A stretch of DNA of 47,014 nt. It comes from Bacillota bacterium. Lineage in GTDB: Bacteria > Bacillota_G > SHA-98 > UBA4971. The translations under genes were made by a program, and so were the position numbers. The stretch is from positions 1 to 47,014 of the forward strand of contig JAAZEW010000152.1 of the NCBI GenBank assembly GCA_012512055.1, given 5' to 3'. Positions 18,071-26,927 of the stretch are shown one piece after another; position 1 is the first letter of the stretch; every line of letters starts with the position of its first letter. The notes below the pieces were generated by a model. That model saw nothing but the letters and a program-made list of their open reading frames with translations, was not told the origin of the DNA and ran no database searches.

Positions 18071-18679
18071 TTAGCTTTTCCCCGGATGCATGCTCCGTGA
18101 TACAGCAACTTCTCGTTTTACGCCATACTTAAGCCACGCAATGACCTGTTTCACTCCGAGCAGGAACCCCATGCCCAACCCAAAGAAGAAGTAGTCCCAG
18201 GAGTGTTCCAATAGGCCCAGAAATACCCCTACCGCTGAACAGCTTGCCACCGAGCTTAGATACTTATGCCTCGTTATTCCGTACATAGCAGCCCAAAAGA
18301 CACCAATGTACACAAGGGAACCTGTGGACAACACCAACAGCGCGCCCATAGAGGTCGCCAGTCCGCCTCCTCCGTGAAAACCAAGCCATATCGGCCAATT
18401 ATGGCCGACAATCGCGGCGAGAGCGGCGACAAAATGCATCACGGTAGACTCCGGGGCGACGGCTTGAGCAAAGAGAACAGCGGCAACTCCTTTACCCACG
18501 TCTCCTATACCCGACAGAAGGCCCGGAAGAAAACCGGTCGACAGAAGCACGTTTGTGGTTCCCACATTCCTTGAGCCCACTTGTCTAATGTCAATACCGC
18601 CGAACACCTTAGCCCATATGTATGAAAAAGGAATTGAGCCCATGCAATAACTCGTAGCTGCAACAGCAATTGCATTCAC
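18071..18679 (-). CDS. plsY: Acyl-phosphate:glycerol-3-phosphate acyltransferase
   Basis: This 202-residue membrane enzyme makes lysophosphatidate from acyl-phosphate, the first step in phospholipid synthesis. The three PlsY motifs are visible: GSIPFSYIWAK, GSRNVGTTN (substrate phosphate loop), and GHNWPIWLGFHGGGGLATS. About five transmembrane segments are predicted. The usual Lys of the third motif (GGKG) reads Gly here. The GTG start has GAGGTGAT seven bases upstream. The 167-base gap from the protease gene upstream shows no clear terminator or promoter. Confidence 0.93.
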   Translation of the reverse strand: MNAIAVAATSYCMGSIPFSYIWAKVFGGIDIRQVGSRNVGTTNVLLSTGFLPGLLSGIGDVGKGVAAVLFAQAVAPESTVMHFVAALAAIVGHNWPIWLGFHGGGGLATSMGALLVLSTGSLVYIGVFWAAMYGITRHKYLSSVASCSAVGVFLGLLEHSWDYFFFGLGMGFLLGVKQVIAWLKYGVKREVAVSRSMHPGKS

Positions 18680-18846
18680 GCAGTATCACCTCACTATGCG
18701 CATTGGCGCTTCGCTGTCGTGCAAATGCCTCATCCTGCGTCAACCGTCATGGTGTTACCTTTTATACTTTCGCGGTTTGTCTCGCAATTTCCTTCCTATC
18801 CGCGTTCAATCAGCAATTGTCAACACCGTATCGTCGGGAAAGCCGG

Positions 18847-19869
18847 CTACTTTCTCTGAAAAGAAACTCCCAGCATCCTAAGGACATTCGTTATCCGGTT
18901 ATAGATAGTAGACCTATCGGACCCTGCAAATAGGAGGCCTACCGCATTCATCTCCTCGTCCACAAGCACTGAGCCGGAGTCGCCCCCTGCACCCATTTTA
19001 CCTGTGAGAATCTGATCCGTGAACGTTGCTGTCATGTCGTCAGAATAGACAACATTGACCGTGGCATCAACCACTTGTATCTCTCCTTCAGTCACTCCGG
19101 TCGTCCGTCCGCTTTTTCTCACGCGAAGCCCTAAATCAGGCTCACGGGAACCTTTTATCTTGCCCAGCTCCAGGATTTCCAGGCTAATCAGCTTGGGACT
19201 CAACGGACGGGCAATCGCAGCGTCCACCACATTGGCAGCATCTGCAACAGACCTTGCCACTACCTCCACTCTGACCGGGGACCTGCTGGCAGCCAGCCAT
19301 TTATTCATCGCCAGCTCAACAGATCTTGTTGCGAGACACGCAGGAACCCGCCCGCTCATCTCAACAGGGATAAACCTCTCAAGATAGCCGATCTTGTCTC
19401 GTTCCGGTACACCTCCGTCAGCCGCCCCGGGCTGGAGAATCGCATCTCCCGGCCGAGCCTTGCCATCCCGTCCCGACGTGGCGTTGGCTAATACGTGGTT
19501 GTTGGACAAAATCAACGGTTCTCCGGTCTTCTCGTCCCAAACGACTGCGCCGAAAGTCCCTGCCGTAATCTGATAGTGCCCGCAACTCACCCCGGGCTGA
19601 GCAGGCCTCATCCGGGACCATCTTTCACTCAGAAACCTAAGCTCACCGACTTCAATAACGTCTGTAGGCACACCCCGCACTTCACCGGGCACCAGGTCTT
19701 CGCCTCTCACGCGGAGCCTGGGAAGTTTCTTCTTTACCATAACAACTATGCATTCGGAAGAAGTTCTAGTCCCCGCAATAGTCTTATAACCGCGCCCCAC
19801 TCCTACAACGTTTTTCATGGACATAAGTTGCGGCGTAACATCTTTCAAGACATCAAAGATTTCGTCCAT
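18847..19869 (-). CDS. Trypsin-like serine protease, no signal peptide
   Basis: The 340-residue protein has the chymotrypsin-fold triad in order: His125 in LSNNHVLAN, probable Asp216 in NVVDAAIA, and Ser298 in GAGGDSGSVLV. The first 90 residues are a separate small domain (VVGVGRGYKT..IVVMVKKKL) common to this uncharacterised bacterial group. No signal peptide or membrane segment is seen, so it is cytosolic or exported by an unknown way. The ATG at 19869 follows GGGGGT by ten bases; a longer frame reaches the subtilase gene. It lies 31 bases behind the subtilase, surely in one transcript. The substrate is unknown. Confidence 0.82.
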   Translation of the reverse strand: MDEIFDVLKDVTPQLMSMKNVVGVGRGYKTIAGTRTSSECIVVMVKKKLPRLRVRGEDLVPGEVRGVPTDVIEVGELRFLSERWSRMRPAQPGVSCGHYQITAGTFGAVVWDEKTGEPLILSNNHVLANATSGRDGKARPGDAILQPGAADGGVPERDKIGYLERFIPVEMSGRVPACLATRSVELAMNKWLAASRSPVRVEVVARSVADAANVVDAAIARPLSPKLISLEILELGKIKGSREPDLGLRVRKSGRTTGVTEGEIQVVDATVNVVYSDDMTATFTDQILTGKMGAGGDSGSVLVDEEMNAVGLLFAGSDRSTIYNRITNVLRMLGVSFQRK

Positions 19870-19900
19870 AAGCAATTGTACCCCCTTATAAGTCGCAGAA

Positions 19901-21100
19901 TCACAGTCTGTTTTCGACAGCGGAAGCCACTGCCTCCCAGGCATTTACCAAACCTGCGCCTTGTTGCTCCCTGGGAAATCCGCTGATGGCTGTTGCCGTC
20001 TCACAAATGACCTCCTCTACGTCTCTTGCTGACAAGTCAGGGGCCACGGAGAAAACCAGCGCAGCAACGCCTGTCACATGCGGACACGCCATGGAAGTCC
20101 CGCTGAGGGTCTTATACCGTTGGCCTGTATACGTAGAGTAAATATCGGTTCCCGGCCCTGTGACGTCAATCTCCGGTCCGGAGCTGCTGAATGCAGCGAT
20201 TTTATCGTCTTCAGTGGAAGCTGCCACTGCTACTACATGAGGATCCCGCGCCGGGTATAAGACGGTATTCTGTCCGCCTGTATTGCCTGAAGCAGCCACC
20301 AGGAGGATGCCTGATTCAGCCGCCTTACTAATGGCCAGTTCAAGGGCTTTGCCGGAATCGACAGTCCCGAAACTCATGTTGATTATGCGGACACCCTGGT
20401 CTATGCACCATGCGATACCCTGGATAATGTCGGATGCCATGCCTTTTCCCTTTGAGTCAAAGGATTTCACTGCGTAAACGTGAGCTTCCGGGGCAACCCC
20501 GACAACCCCGAATCCATTGTCAAGGGCTGCGATTATGCCTGCTACATGCGTGCCGTGTCCGTTGTCATCTTCCACACCTTCAGTCTCAGAAATAGCGTCA
20601 AACCCTGCTTTCACGTTCTCCGCCAGATCAGGGTGGCCCATGTTAACCCCGGTATCCACCACCCCTACCCGGACTCCCTTCCCCGTAGCGCGTGTCCAGG
20701 CTGAAGGAGTGTTGATTTTCGCCACGCCCCATGGGGTTGTTTGCGTGGAAAATCCCGGATGCTTCACTCCAAAACACCGCGCGCGCTCCGTTACATCGGG
20801 CGCCGGTGTATCGACTATCTCAAAGACGGTATCGTCCTCTATCCATTTCACCTCTCCGCGCTGTGCAAGAAGGGCCATAGCCTGATCCTCTTCGGGGAAT
20901 ATACAAGCAGCAGCGTTAATCAGAGGAAGCGCTTTCTTCACGCATCCTCCGCAGCTCTCCACTATAGAATCGTGCTTCCTGGGATCTGTGTCCGGATCAA
21001 ATATGACAATCTTTCGGTGACGTGAATCGCAAGTACGCTTAACAGCCCTACGAGCCAAAGAAGCCATTGCTATGATGTACGCCATAACAAAGGAGAACAC
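19901..21100 (-). CDS. Subtilisin-like serine protease (S8)
   Basis: The 399-residue protein has an N-terminal prodomain-like region (about 28-95, KIVIFDPDTD..VKWIEDDT) and a full subtilase domain. The triad is D149 in GVVDTGV, H182 in NGHGTHVAG and S336 in GTSMACPHVTG, with oxyanion N273 in AASGNTGG. There is no clear signal peptide; the N terminus is only mildly hydrophobic before Arg-rich residues. The start is GTG with GGAGGGAG upstream. It opens a protease pair with the trypsin-like gene and follows a series of tiny membrane-protein genes. A role in spore or envelope processing is inference. Confidence 0.92.
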   Translation of the reverse strand: MFSFVMAYIIAMASLARRAVKRTCDSRHRKIVIFDPDTDPRKHDSIVESCGGCVKKALPLINAAACIFPEEDQAMALLAQRGEVKWIEDDTVFEIVDTPAPDVTERARCFGVKHPGFSTQTTPWGVAKINTPSAWTRATGKGVRVGVVDTGVNMGHPDLAENVKAGFDAISETEGVEDDNGHGTHVAGIIAALDNGFGVVGVAPEAHVYAVKSFDSKGKGMASDIIQGIAWCIDQGVRIINMSFGTVDSGKALELAISKAAESGILLVAASGNTGGQNTVLYPARDPHVVAVAASTEDDKIAAFSSSGPEIDVTGPGTDIYSTYTGQRYKTLSGTSMACPHVTGVAALVFSVAPDLSARDVEEVICETATAISGFPREQQGAGLVNAWEAVASAVENRL

Positions 21101-21258
21101 TTGGAGCTCCCTCCTTTATGCCGATTGCCGGATGATAAATGATATTCCACGGGCTCATAATGCGTGAGTAGAGGCATTTGGGCAATTGTAGAGGCCACGC
21201 CTTATCGGTCGTGGCCTCAGGTGTGAGGAGGCTGCGAGTTGGTAGCCAGGCCATATCA

Positions 21259-21372
21259 TTACGTTTGAGAGCCGCAACGCATCACGACTAACTTAGCAAC
21301 ACTGATTAGCTGCGGTATCATTAGGATGAACAAGAAAACCACCAGCCACCAGTTGTCCAGTTGAAGACTCAA
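21259..21372 (-). CDS. Tiny single-span membrane protein, paralogue 3 (37 aa)
   Basis: TTG start with AGGAGG eight bases upstream. The peptide begins MSLQLDNWW, then a hydrophobic stretch LVVFLFILMIP and a tail ending MRCGSQT. It aligns without gaps to the two neighbours: Trp-Trp at residues 8-9, then about 20 hydrophobic residues with a Pro at 20. It lies 158 bases before the subtilase start. Unknown function. Confidence 0.7.
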   Translation of the reverse strand: MSLQLDNWWLVVFLFILMIPQLISVAKLVVMRCGSQT

Positions 21373-21415
21373 TTCTCAGCCCTCCTCCCCTATATTCCCG
21401 CTCGCTGAAACAGCC

Positions 21416-21517
21416 TTACACTTTCTTTGACCAGATCGGGAAGAAGATTAGGAATATCGGAACGAGCAAGATAAAGAGCAGAATGATTATCCACCAGAAT
21501 TCCAATTCCTGTGTCAT
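21416..21517 (-). CDS. Tiny single-span membrane protein, paralogue 2 (33 aa)
   Basis: ATG with AGGAGG eight bases upstream. The peptide begins MTQELEFWWIIILLFILL, passes a Pro at 20 and ends PIWSKKV. It differs from paralogue 1 mainly at the C terminus; the first nine residues are the same except E for D. The ribosome site, codon-level similarity and conserved spacing argue for a real gene. Unknown function. Confidence 0.8.
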   Translation of the reverse strand: MTQELEFWWIIILLFILLVPIFLIFFPIWSKKV

Positions 21518-21596
21518 TGAATTATCCTCCTTTCACAACAGGCCTAGCGTGCCATGATATACCGGGTTTTGTCAGTTTCAAGACGTACGACACATC

Positions 21597-21683
21597 CTAT
21601 ATGCACATGAAGATCAGGAACAACGGGACAAGTAACACAAAGAGAAATATGATGATCCACCAGAAGTCCAGTTCCTGTGTCAT
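21597..21683 (-). CDS. Tiny single-span membrane protein, paralogue 1 (28 aa)
   Basis: ATG with GGAGG eight bases upstream. The peptide begins MTQELDFWWIIIFLFVLL and ends FLIFMCI, nearly all of it a single membrane segment behind a short acidic head and the Trp-Trp pair. It is too short for usual gene calling. The compact hydrophobic form resembles small sporulation membrane peptides (the YjcZ class), but the glycine-rich head of that class is absent, so I leave the function open. Confidence 0.8.
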   Translation of the reverse strand: MTQELDFWWIIIFLFVLLVPLFLIFMCI

Positions 21684-21785
21684 GAGAAACGCCTCCTCTC
21701 TTGATAACCCCAAACCCCAGAGAGGCTGTGGTCTGTACTATAATATGGAGTCATGCCGCACTTTGCTCCCGGAGTTTCACGGATC

Positions 21786-21983
21786 CTACGTCCGATCCCT
21801 CGTCCTTTCATTCATAGACCGTGTGTCGCATTCAGGAATAGTGGGGCCCGGGATGAAAAACGCAAGGATAGCGCTTACAAGGAACACAACACTCCCAATG
21901 AGATTCAGGATATTCATAATGGACGATAAATTGTTGGGGTTATCTCCGGCATAATGGACCGGCCTCTTGGCAAGAATCATCAC
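21786..21983 (-). CDS. Small one-span membrane protein, unknown function (65 aa)
   Basis: An open frame whose middle (residues 24-46, ILNLIGSVVFLVSAILAFFI) is a clear membrane span, followed by PGP and a charged tail rich in Arg (NERTRDRT). GGGGG lies 11 bases before the first ATG; a later ATG at the membrane span has no ribosome site. It sits in the same minus-strand run as the tiny Trp-Trp peptides, between them and a soluble hypothetical gene. No family recognised. Confidence 0.55.
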   Translation of the reverse strand: MMILAKRPVHYAGDNPNNLSSIMNILNLIGSVVFLVSAILAFFIPGPTIPECDTRSMNERTRDRT

Positions 21984-22031
21984 CTTGTCATCCCCCTATG
22001 AGCATACCCGGGAGACCCGGGGAACCGGCTG

Positions 22032-22403
22032 TCATGTTTTATCCTCAGACTTATCGGGATTCCCGAAAGCATCATGGGATGTCTCAAGAAACCTACGAAT
22101 TTCAGGTGGGACCTCCCCAAGTTCCAAGCCGGACAGGGCCTCAATTGCCATGTTCATGATGTACGTTCGAGTCTCGTCAGGCATTGACGCCAAGAAATCC
22201 TGGGCTATCTGCGCCATCTCGCTCACATCCTCCAACTGGGTATCAGTGTAACCAAAGTCGTGCAGCATTGAACGGATTTTCTCAGTATCTCCGGCGGATA
22301 CGCCGAACTCGCGAACCAACTCGTCGAGTGGCGCGTCATCTAATCTGTTTTTTCCGGCGAGGAACTCAGACAGCAGCTCATCAAATCCACTCATGGGTTT
22401 CAT
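22032..22403 (-). CDS. Hypothetical soluble helical protein (123 aa)
   Basis: The protein begins MKPMSGFDELLSEFL and is mostly acidic and helical, with no membrane segment and few aromatics. AAAGGTGGG stands just before the ATG at 22403; a frame from 22457 lacks a site. It is the first gene of the run that continues with small membrane proteins and two proteases, and it is divergent from the gene at 22643. I do not recognise the family. Confidence 0.65.
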   Translation of the reverse strand: MKPMSGFDELLSEFLAGKNRLDDAPLDELVREFGVSAGDTEKIRSMLHDFGYTDTQLEDVSEMAQIAQDFLASMPDETRTYIMNMAIEALSGLELGEVPPEIRRFLETSHDAFGNPDKSEDKT

Positions 22404-22642
22404 GTCCCACCTTTCAGATGTGCTCTTAGCCGTAATGCTCCGGGCAACGCCAATCACTCCTGGGTCATATATTGTCGATAGATCTTATTCCGATCAGGCT
22501 TCCTTGGTGATTTCAGCATTCCATAGCCGGACTGCAAATTACGCCTAATTGGTCTTGCCCGGCACAGAATCGCAAACGAGGGTCATATAATATAATGCTA
22601 ATTGAGACTTACAGTCCCCAATTCTGATAGTGGGGTGGTCTT

Positions 22643-23233
22643 ATGGATTTACAAGCAATCCACGACACAATATCCCAACAGAACTTGATCATGCAGAGAT
22701 TGGAACGCAATATGAGGCGGATCGAAGACTCATATGGCCGTGTGTCTTCGAGACTCGATGCACTGGAAGCCGGGGCTGAGATGCCACCTACGTATGCCGG
22801 CGACAGCCTGAGTACAAGAAAGGTGCAAGTGAGCTCTGTTCGGGAGACAAAACAAACCGGAGACACTGAAAACCCGGATGACAGACAAGAAGGCGCACCG
22901 GACGACTCTACGGAAAAGAAAGAAAAGGCCGAGGCTTTGACTGCACGTGTAAAATCGGCTATCCGTAGCTCCATTCAGGACGGAAGTGTCAGTGCCGCAC
23001 TGGATAAGTTTCAGGCTTCAGTAAAACTGACGGACGAAGCCACAGGCGCACTCTCAGAAATCGCATCGCTTATCAGGGCGTCTTTGGAGCAAGAGCAAAA
23101 CACGATGCAACTTGGCGCAATGCCTATTCCCGGAGGCTCGCTTGCCCTGCTCTTAGAGATGGCGAAAACTCCGCAGTTTCAGCGGTTCATCGCAAATGTA
23201 GTAGCCCAAATACTTAAGGAAACTGAAGCTTAG
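22643..23233 (+). CDS. Hypothetical coiled-coil protein (196 aa)
   Basis: Starts MDLQAIHDTISQQNLIMQR at an ATG preceded by GGGGTGG. Residues 1-45 are heptad-like and likely coiled coil; 60-95 are charged and disordered (DDRQEGAPDDSTEKKEK); 100-196 are helical, with a hydrophobic patch near the end (GGSLALLLEMAKTPQFQRFI). No signal peptide or known domain. It is divergent from the 22403 gene and may share the AT-rich control region between them, which holds a TATAAT-like stretch near 22588. It ends before a strong terminator. Confidence 0.7.
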   Translation: MDLQAIHDTISQQNLIMQRLERNMRRIEDSYGRVSSRLDALEAGAEMPPTYAGDSLSTRKVQVSSVRETKQTGDTENPDDRQEGAPDDSTEKKEKAEALTARVKSAIRSSIQDGSVSAALDKFQASVKLTDEATGALSEIASLIRASLEQEQNTMQLGAMPIPGGSLALLLEMAKTPQFQRFIANVVAQILKETEA

Positions 23234-23320
23234 GAAGCATCTCAGTGATATGCGCCTCTTTTCCGGAGGATATCAGGCTAACAGGTAGATGCATGGCGGG
23301 GCGCCCCGAATTCCGCAAAA

Positions 23321-23368
23321 AAGCAAGGGGTGGCGTGCCGGAATCCGGCAGCCCACCCCCTGCTTTTG
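23321..23368 (+). terminator. Strong terminator, possibly bidirectional
   Basis: A long GC-rich stem pairs AAGCA-GGGGTGG-TGCCGG with CCGGCA-CCACCCC-TGCTTTT. An A-rich flank on the left and a T-rich flank on the right allow termination in both directions, for the coiled-coil gene (+) and the sucD end (-). Confidence 0.8.
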
Positions 23369-23422
23369 CAACTTTTCCGCAAGCCTCTTATCTAATGTCT
23401 ACCGAGCCTCCGGCCGTTTACA

Positions 23423-23544
23423 CTAAGTAGATCACCATGAGTGATCGCCGGTTTCGCCGAAGACGTCGGCCGGTTTTTGCGATTCGGGCCGGCTGTGTTA
23501 ACATGATATAGGAGAGAACAACGGTCTCATGAACTCATACTTAG
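23423..23544 (+). mobile_element. Hybrid O/N element at the sucD 3' end (copy C)
   Basis: The left end CTAAGTAGATCACCAT and the right end ATGAACTCATACTTAG are O ends. The middle is N in reverse from ATCGCCGGTTTCGCC to CAACGGTCTC (to 23528). N has replaced the O core, with the join at a sequence shared by both (ATCGCCGGTT), which suggests recombination after an N insertion in O. The last bases (23541-23543) are the stop codon of sucD read on the minus strand. Non-coding. Confidence 0.75.
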
Positions 23545-24413
23545 AGCAGCCCGGCTATTATGTCCACAACCTCAACCACCGTGTCTGCCACAGGAACGCC
23601 TGCCTCCATAAACGCCTTTACCTTAGACTCTGCTGTTCCCATGGAACCTGATACGATGGCGCCTGCATGTCCCATTCGCTTTCCGGGAGGCGCGGTGCGC
23701 CCGGAAACAAACGCAACAACTGGTTTTGTCATGCTGCCGATGAAAGCTGCGGCCTCTTCCTCATCACGCCCGCCAATCTCGCCAATCAATACAACAGCAG
23801 AAGTGGCATCGTCCTCCTCAAACGCTTCAAGGCAGTCTACGAAAGTCGTGCCGATTATCGGGTCGCCTCCAATCCCGATGCACGTTGACTGTCCGATCCC
23901 GCGGGATGAAAGGAGGCCTACCACCTCATAAGTGAGTGTACCGCTCCTTGAGATCACCCCGACAGGCCCGGGCCCGAAGATCTGCCCTGGCATGATTCCC
24001 ACTGACGCTTCCCCACACGTAATAATACCCGGACAGTTCGGCCCGATAACCCTGCACCTCGGCCCTTCATTCTTAGCCCTGTCCAGCATGTCAATGACAT
24101 CAAGGGTGGGAATACCTTCAGTAATGCAGACTGCAAGTTCGATTCCGGATGCGAAGGATTCTACAACTGCGTCCCCCGCAGCTCTTGACGGCACAAAGAT
24201 ACACGATGTATTTGCCCCGCACTGCTCCACCGCCCCAGCCACGGTATCAAACACAGGGATGCCTTCTACGTCTTGCCCGCCTCTCCCGGGGGTCACTCCT
24301 GCAACTACAACATCAGGGTTATAGTCTCTCATACGCAGTGCATGGAATCTTCCCTCGCGGCCTGTAATGCCTTGAACAACGATTCTCGTGCGCTTGTCTA
24401 CGAATATGCCCAT
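23541..24413 (-). CDS. sucD: Succinyl-CoA synthetase, alpha subunit
   Basis: The 290-residue subunit binds CoA and carries the phosphohistidine: H249 in [13 protein letters not shown]. Other marks are [13 protein letters not shown] at the N terminus, [10 protein letters not shown] and [13 protein letters not shown]. With SucC it interconverts succinyl-CoA and succinate with ADP or GDP phosphorylation. The ATG at 24413 is one base after the sucC stop, with the ribosome site GGAGGG inside the sucC end. The final codons run into the hybrid mobile element, which supplies the TAA. The length is normal, so little or no native sequence seems lost. Last gene of the Kor-Suc block. Confidence 0.97.
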   Translation of the reverse strand: MGIFVDKRTRIVVQGITGREGRFHALRMRDYNPDVVVAGVTPGRGGQDVEGIPVFDTVAGAVEQCGANTSCIFVPSRAAGDAVVESFASGIELAVCITEGIPTLDVIDMLDRAKNEGPRCRVIGPNCPGIITCGEASVGIMPGQIFGPGPVGVISRSGTLTYEVVGLLSSRGIGQSTCIGIGGDPIIGTTFVDCLEAFEEDDATSAVVLIGEIGGRDEEEAAAFIGSMTKPVVAFVSGRTAPPGKRMGHAGAIVSGSMGTAESKVKAFMEAGVPVADTVVEVVDIIAGLL

Positions 24414-24414
24414 C

Positions 24415-25554
24415 TTACATCCCTCCCCCTGCAATTGCCACTATGCGATTGGCAGCGTCAACCATTGTATCTGCTGTCACCACAGGTGTGTCGCGGAGGA
24501 GAGCCCGTCCTTCCTTCTCTCTGGTGCCGACCAGCCGCACAACCACCGGAAGATCCAGGTTCACGCTTTCAATAGCTTTGAGGAGGCCTTGCGCCACTTC
24601 GTCGCAGCGGGTTATGCCTCCGAATACGTTGATGAGGATTGCTTTCACAGCTTTATCCATGAGGATGAGTTCCAAGGCGTTTTGGACTACTTCCGCCCTT
24701 GCACCTCCGCCGATGTCAAGGAAATTCGCGGCTTCTCCGCCTTCAGCCTTGATAGCGTCAATTGTTGCCATTACGAGGCCTGCTCCGTTTCCGATAACCC
24801 CGATATCGCCATTGAGCTTAACATATGTAAGTCTTCTCCGCCTGGCCTCCTGCTCCAGTGGATCATCACCCTCAGCCTCCCAAAGGCCCGCGTATCCCGG
24901 ATGCCTGAAAAGGGCATTGTCGTCCAGGGTGATCTTGGCATCAGCAGCAATTACTTTCCCGTCCTTTGTCAACATGAGAGGGTTGATTTCAGCCAGCTCC
25001 GCGTCTTCCTCTACAAACAAGCGGAACAAGGAAGAGAAATACCCGCCCACCTGAGCAACTGCGCCTGCGTCAAAACCTGCCGCCAAAGCCAGGGCCCTTG
25101 CCTGCCAGGGCATAAAGCCTTCTCTCGGAGTTGACCATACCTTGGCAATTTTCGAAGGGGTCTTGGCAGCGACCTCTTCGATGTCGACCCCGCCTTCACT
25201 GCTGGCTATGATCGCAATTGATTTTCGTGATCTGTCAACCGTCACGCCCAAGTAGTACTCCTTCACTGCTTCGACAGCCTGTTCTACCAGGACTTTCCGG
25301 ACAGTAAGCCCCTTTATGTCCATCCCGAGAATTCGTGAAGCGGCGTCCCTGGCTTCCTCCGCGGATCTTGCCACACAAATGCCGCCTGCCTTACCCCGCC
25401 CGCCGACATGAACCTGGGCTTTTACCACCGCATGTCCTTGGAGCTCGGACGCAATTTCATAAACCTCATCCGGGGTCTCTGCAACCCTTCCGTGAGGAGT
25501 GGCAATTCCGTAGCGCCTCATAATCTCCTTTGCCTGATATTCGTGTAATTTCAT
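24415..25554 (-). CDS. sucC: Succinyl-CoA synthetase, beta subunit (ADP/GDP-forming)
   Basis: The 379-residue subunit has the ATP-grasp fold for the nucleotide and the succinate site. Marks are [17 protein letters not shown] at the start, [49 protein letters not shown] text at about 260 ([18 protein letters not shown]) and [16 protein letters not shown]. The ATG at 25554 lies one base after the korC stop, with GGGAGGGGG upstream. Tight coupling to kor genes means succinyl-CoA made (or used) by Kor is its partner metabolite. Confidence 0.97.
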   Translation of the reverse strand: MKLHEYQAKEIMRRYGIATPHGRVAETPDEVYEIASELQGHAVVKAQVHVGGRGKAGGICVARSAEEARDAASRILGMDIKGLTVRKVLVEQAVEAVKEYYLGVTVDRSRKSIAIIASSEGGVDIEEVAAKTPSKIAKVWSTPREGFMPWQARALALAAGFDAGAVAQVGGYFSSLFRLFVEEDAELAEINPLMLTKDGKVIAADAKITLDDNALFRHPGYAGLWEAEGDDPLEQEARRRRLTYVKLNGDIGVIGNGAGLVMATIDAIKAEGGEAANFLDIGGGARAEVVQNALELILMDKAVKAILINVFGGITRCDEVAQGLLKAIESVNLDLPVVVRLVGTREKEGRALLRDTPVVTADTMVDAANRIVAIAGGGM

Positions 25555-25555
25555 G

Positions 25556-26107
25556 TCAGACTCTTGCCCCCCTCCCTCTTTCGAGGCCGACATTGAATGC
25601 CTTCATGTTCAGTTCTTCAGTGCCCTTCGGGACCCTGGCGAGAATTGCCTTTTCCATAGCTTCAGGAGTCACTACGCCGGTTACGCCGACAAGCGCGCCC
25701 AGGGCAACGACATTAGCCACTACCTGCCTGCCCACATCGTGTCTTGCCATTTCCGTAATGGGCAAAGTCACGGTAGTAGCCCCTTCCGCAGAGGGTACGG
25801 AACTTACGTTGGTCTCGTCCACAAGAACGATCCCCCCTGGTTTCACCTGGCTCCCGTATCTGTCACATGCCTGCTGAGACATGATCAGCACAACATCAGG
25901 TGAAGTGACCTTAGGGTAGTCTATTGCGTCATCTGAAATTATCACCTCAGCCCTGCTGGCGCCTCCACGCGCCTCAGGCCCGTATGATTGTGTCTGGATC
26001 ACCTCATGGTCGTCATATACGCCTGCAGCCTCAGCCAGAATCAGGCCTGCCAGAATCAAACCTTGTCCTCCGGTTCCTGAAAGCCGAATTTCCTTATACA
26101 TTGTCAT
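25556..26107 (-). CDS. korC: 2-oxoglutarate:ferredoxin oxidoreductase, gamma subunit
   Basis: This 183-residue subunit has the gamma-family start IRLSGTGGQGLILAGLILAEAA and the conserved TQSYGPEARGGASRAEVIIS. In KGOR it completes the alpha/beta/gamma/delta enzyme that cleaves 2-oxoglutarate with CoA to succinyl-CoA, CO2 and reduced ferredoxin, or runs in reverse. The first ATG (26107) overlaps the korB end by 14 bases; a second ATG two codons later is equally possible given AAGGAG placement. Confidence 0.95.
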   Translation of the reverse strand: MTMYKEIRLSGTGGQGLILAGLILAEAAGVYDDHEVIQTQSYGPEARGGASRAEVIISDDAIDYPKVTSPDVVLIMSQQACDRYGSQVKPGGIVLVDETNVSSVPSAEGATTVTLPITEMARHDVGRQVVANVVALGALVGVTGVVTPEAMEKAILARVPKGTEELNMKAFNVGLERGRGARV

Positions 26108-26924
26108 CAGTCTCCTTGGTAGCGGCTTCGATTATCGCCTCGTAGCGCTTTGTATATTCAGGCCTGACCCTTGTTCCAATCTCGCCGATAATGAACTTGT
26201 CAGCCATTTCCTCAGGCGAGAGCCGGGCCGCAGCCCTTACAGTCACCGCATGTTCTTTCTGCCAGTCTAACATGGCTAAAGCATTTCTCATCTTATTACG
26301 GCGTCCGTAATATGTAGGACACTGAGAGACAGCCTCCACGAAGGCAAACCCGTCCGTGGCTATTGCCTTGGCTATCAACCGCGAAAGGGGTCCTGCATGG
26401 TACGCGGTTCCTCGTCCCGCAAAACTCGCTCCTGCGGCAAACACCAGATCGCACAAGTCGAAAGGTTCCTCTATATGGCCGTAAGGTGCAGTCGTCGCCA
26501 TTTTTCCGGTAGGAGTCATAGGCGAATACTGACCGCTTGTCATTCCGTAGATGCTGTTATTGAAGCATATTGTTGTAACGTTGATATTTCGCCTGGCTGC
26601 GTGTATTAGATGGTTCCCGCCGATCGCAGCAAGGTCCCCGTCCCCGGCCAGCACAATGACGTCAAGGTTAGGCTTCATCATTTTGATGCCTGTGGCAAAA
26701 GCTAAGGCCCTGCCATGAGTTGTGTGAAGGGTATCAAAATCAAGATAACCCGGCGCCCTGGAAGCGCATCCGATCCCCGACACTACGCAGGTATTACTCT
26801 TGTCAAGATCCAGTGAATCAATGGCCCGAAGGACAGCGCCCAGCACTATTCCGTGGCCACAGCCTTCGCACCAGATATGCGGCATCTTGTCTTCTCTGAG
26901 ATAGTAGGTAATTGGCCTTGCCAT
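26094..26924 (-). CDS. korB: 2-oxoglutarate:ferredoxin oxidoreductase, beta subunit (TPP-binding)
   Basis: The 276-residue subunit binds thiamine diphosphate and part of the iron-sulfur centre. The motif WCEGCGHG (C19, C22) with C53 and a late Cys gives cluster ligands. GDGDLAAIGGNHLIHAARRN at 94-113 is the TPP/Mg motif, followed by NNSIYGMTSGQYSP. It is three bases downstream of korA and overlaps korC, so stoichiometric translation is expected. Confidence 0.96.
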   Translation of the reverse strand: MARPITYYLREDKMPHIWCEGCGHGIVLGAVLRAIDSLDLDKSNTCVVSGIGCASRAPGYLDFDTLHTTHGRALAFATGIKMMKPNLDVIVLAGDGDLAAIGGNHLIHAARRNINVTTICFNNSIYGMTSGQYSPMTPTGKMATTAPYGHIEEPFDLCDLVFAAGASFAGRGTAYHAGPLSRLIAKAIATDGFAFVEAVSQCPTYYGRRNKMRNALAMLDWQKEHAVTVRAAARLSPEEMADKFIIGEIGTRVRPEYTKRYEAIIEAATKETDDNV

Positions 26925-26927
26925 GTC

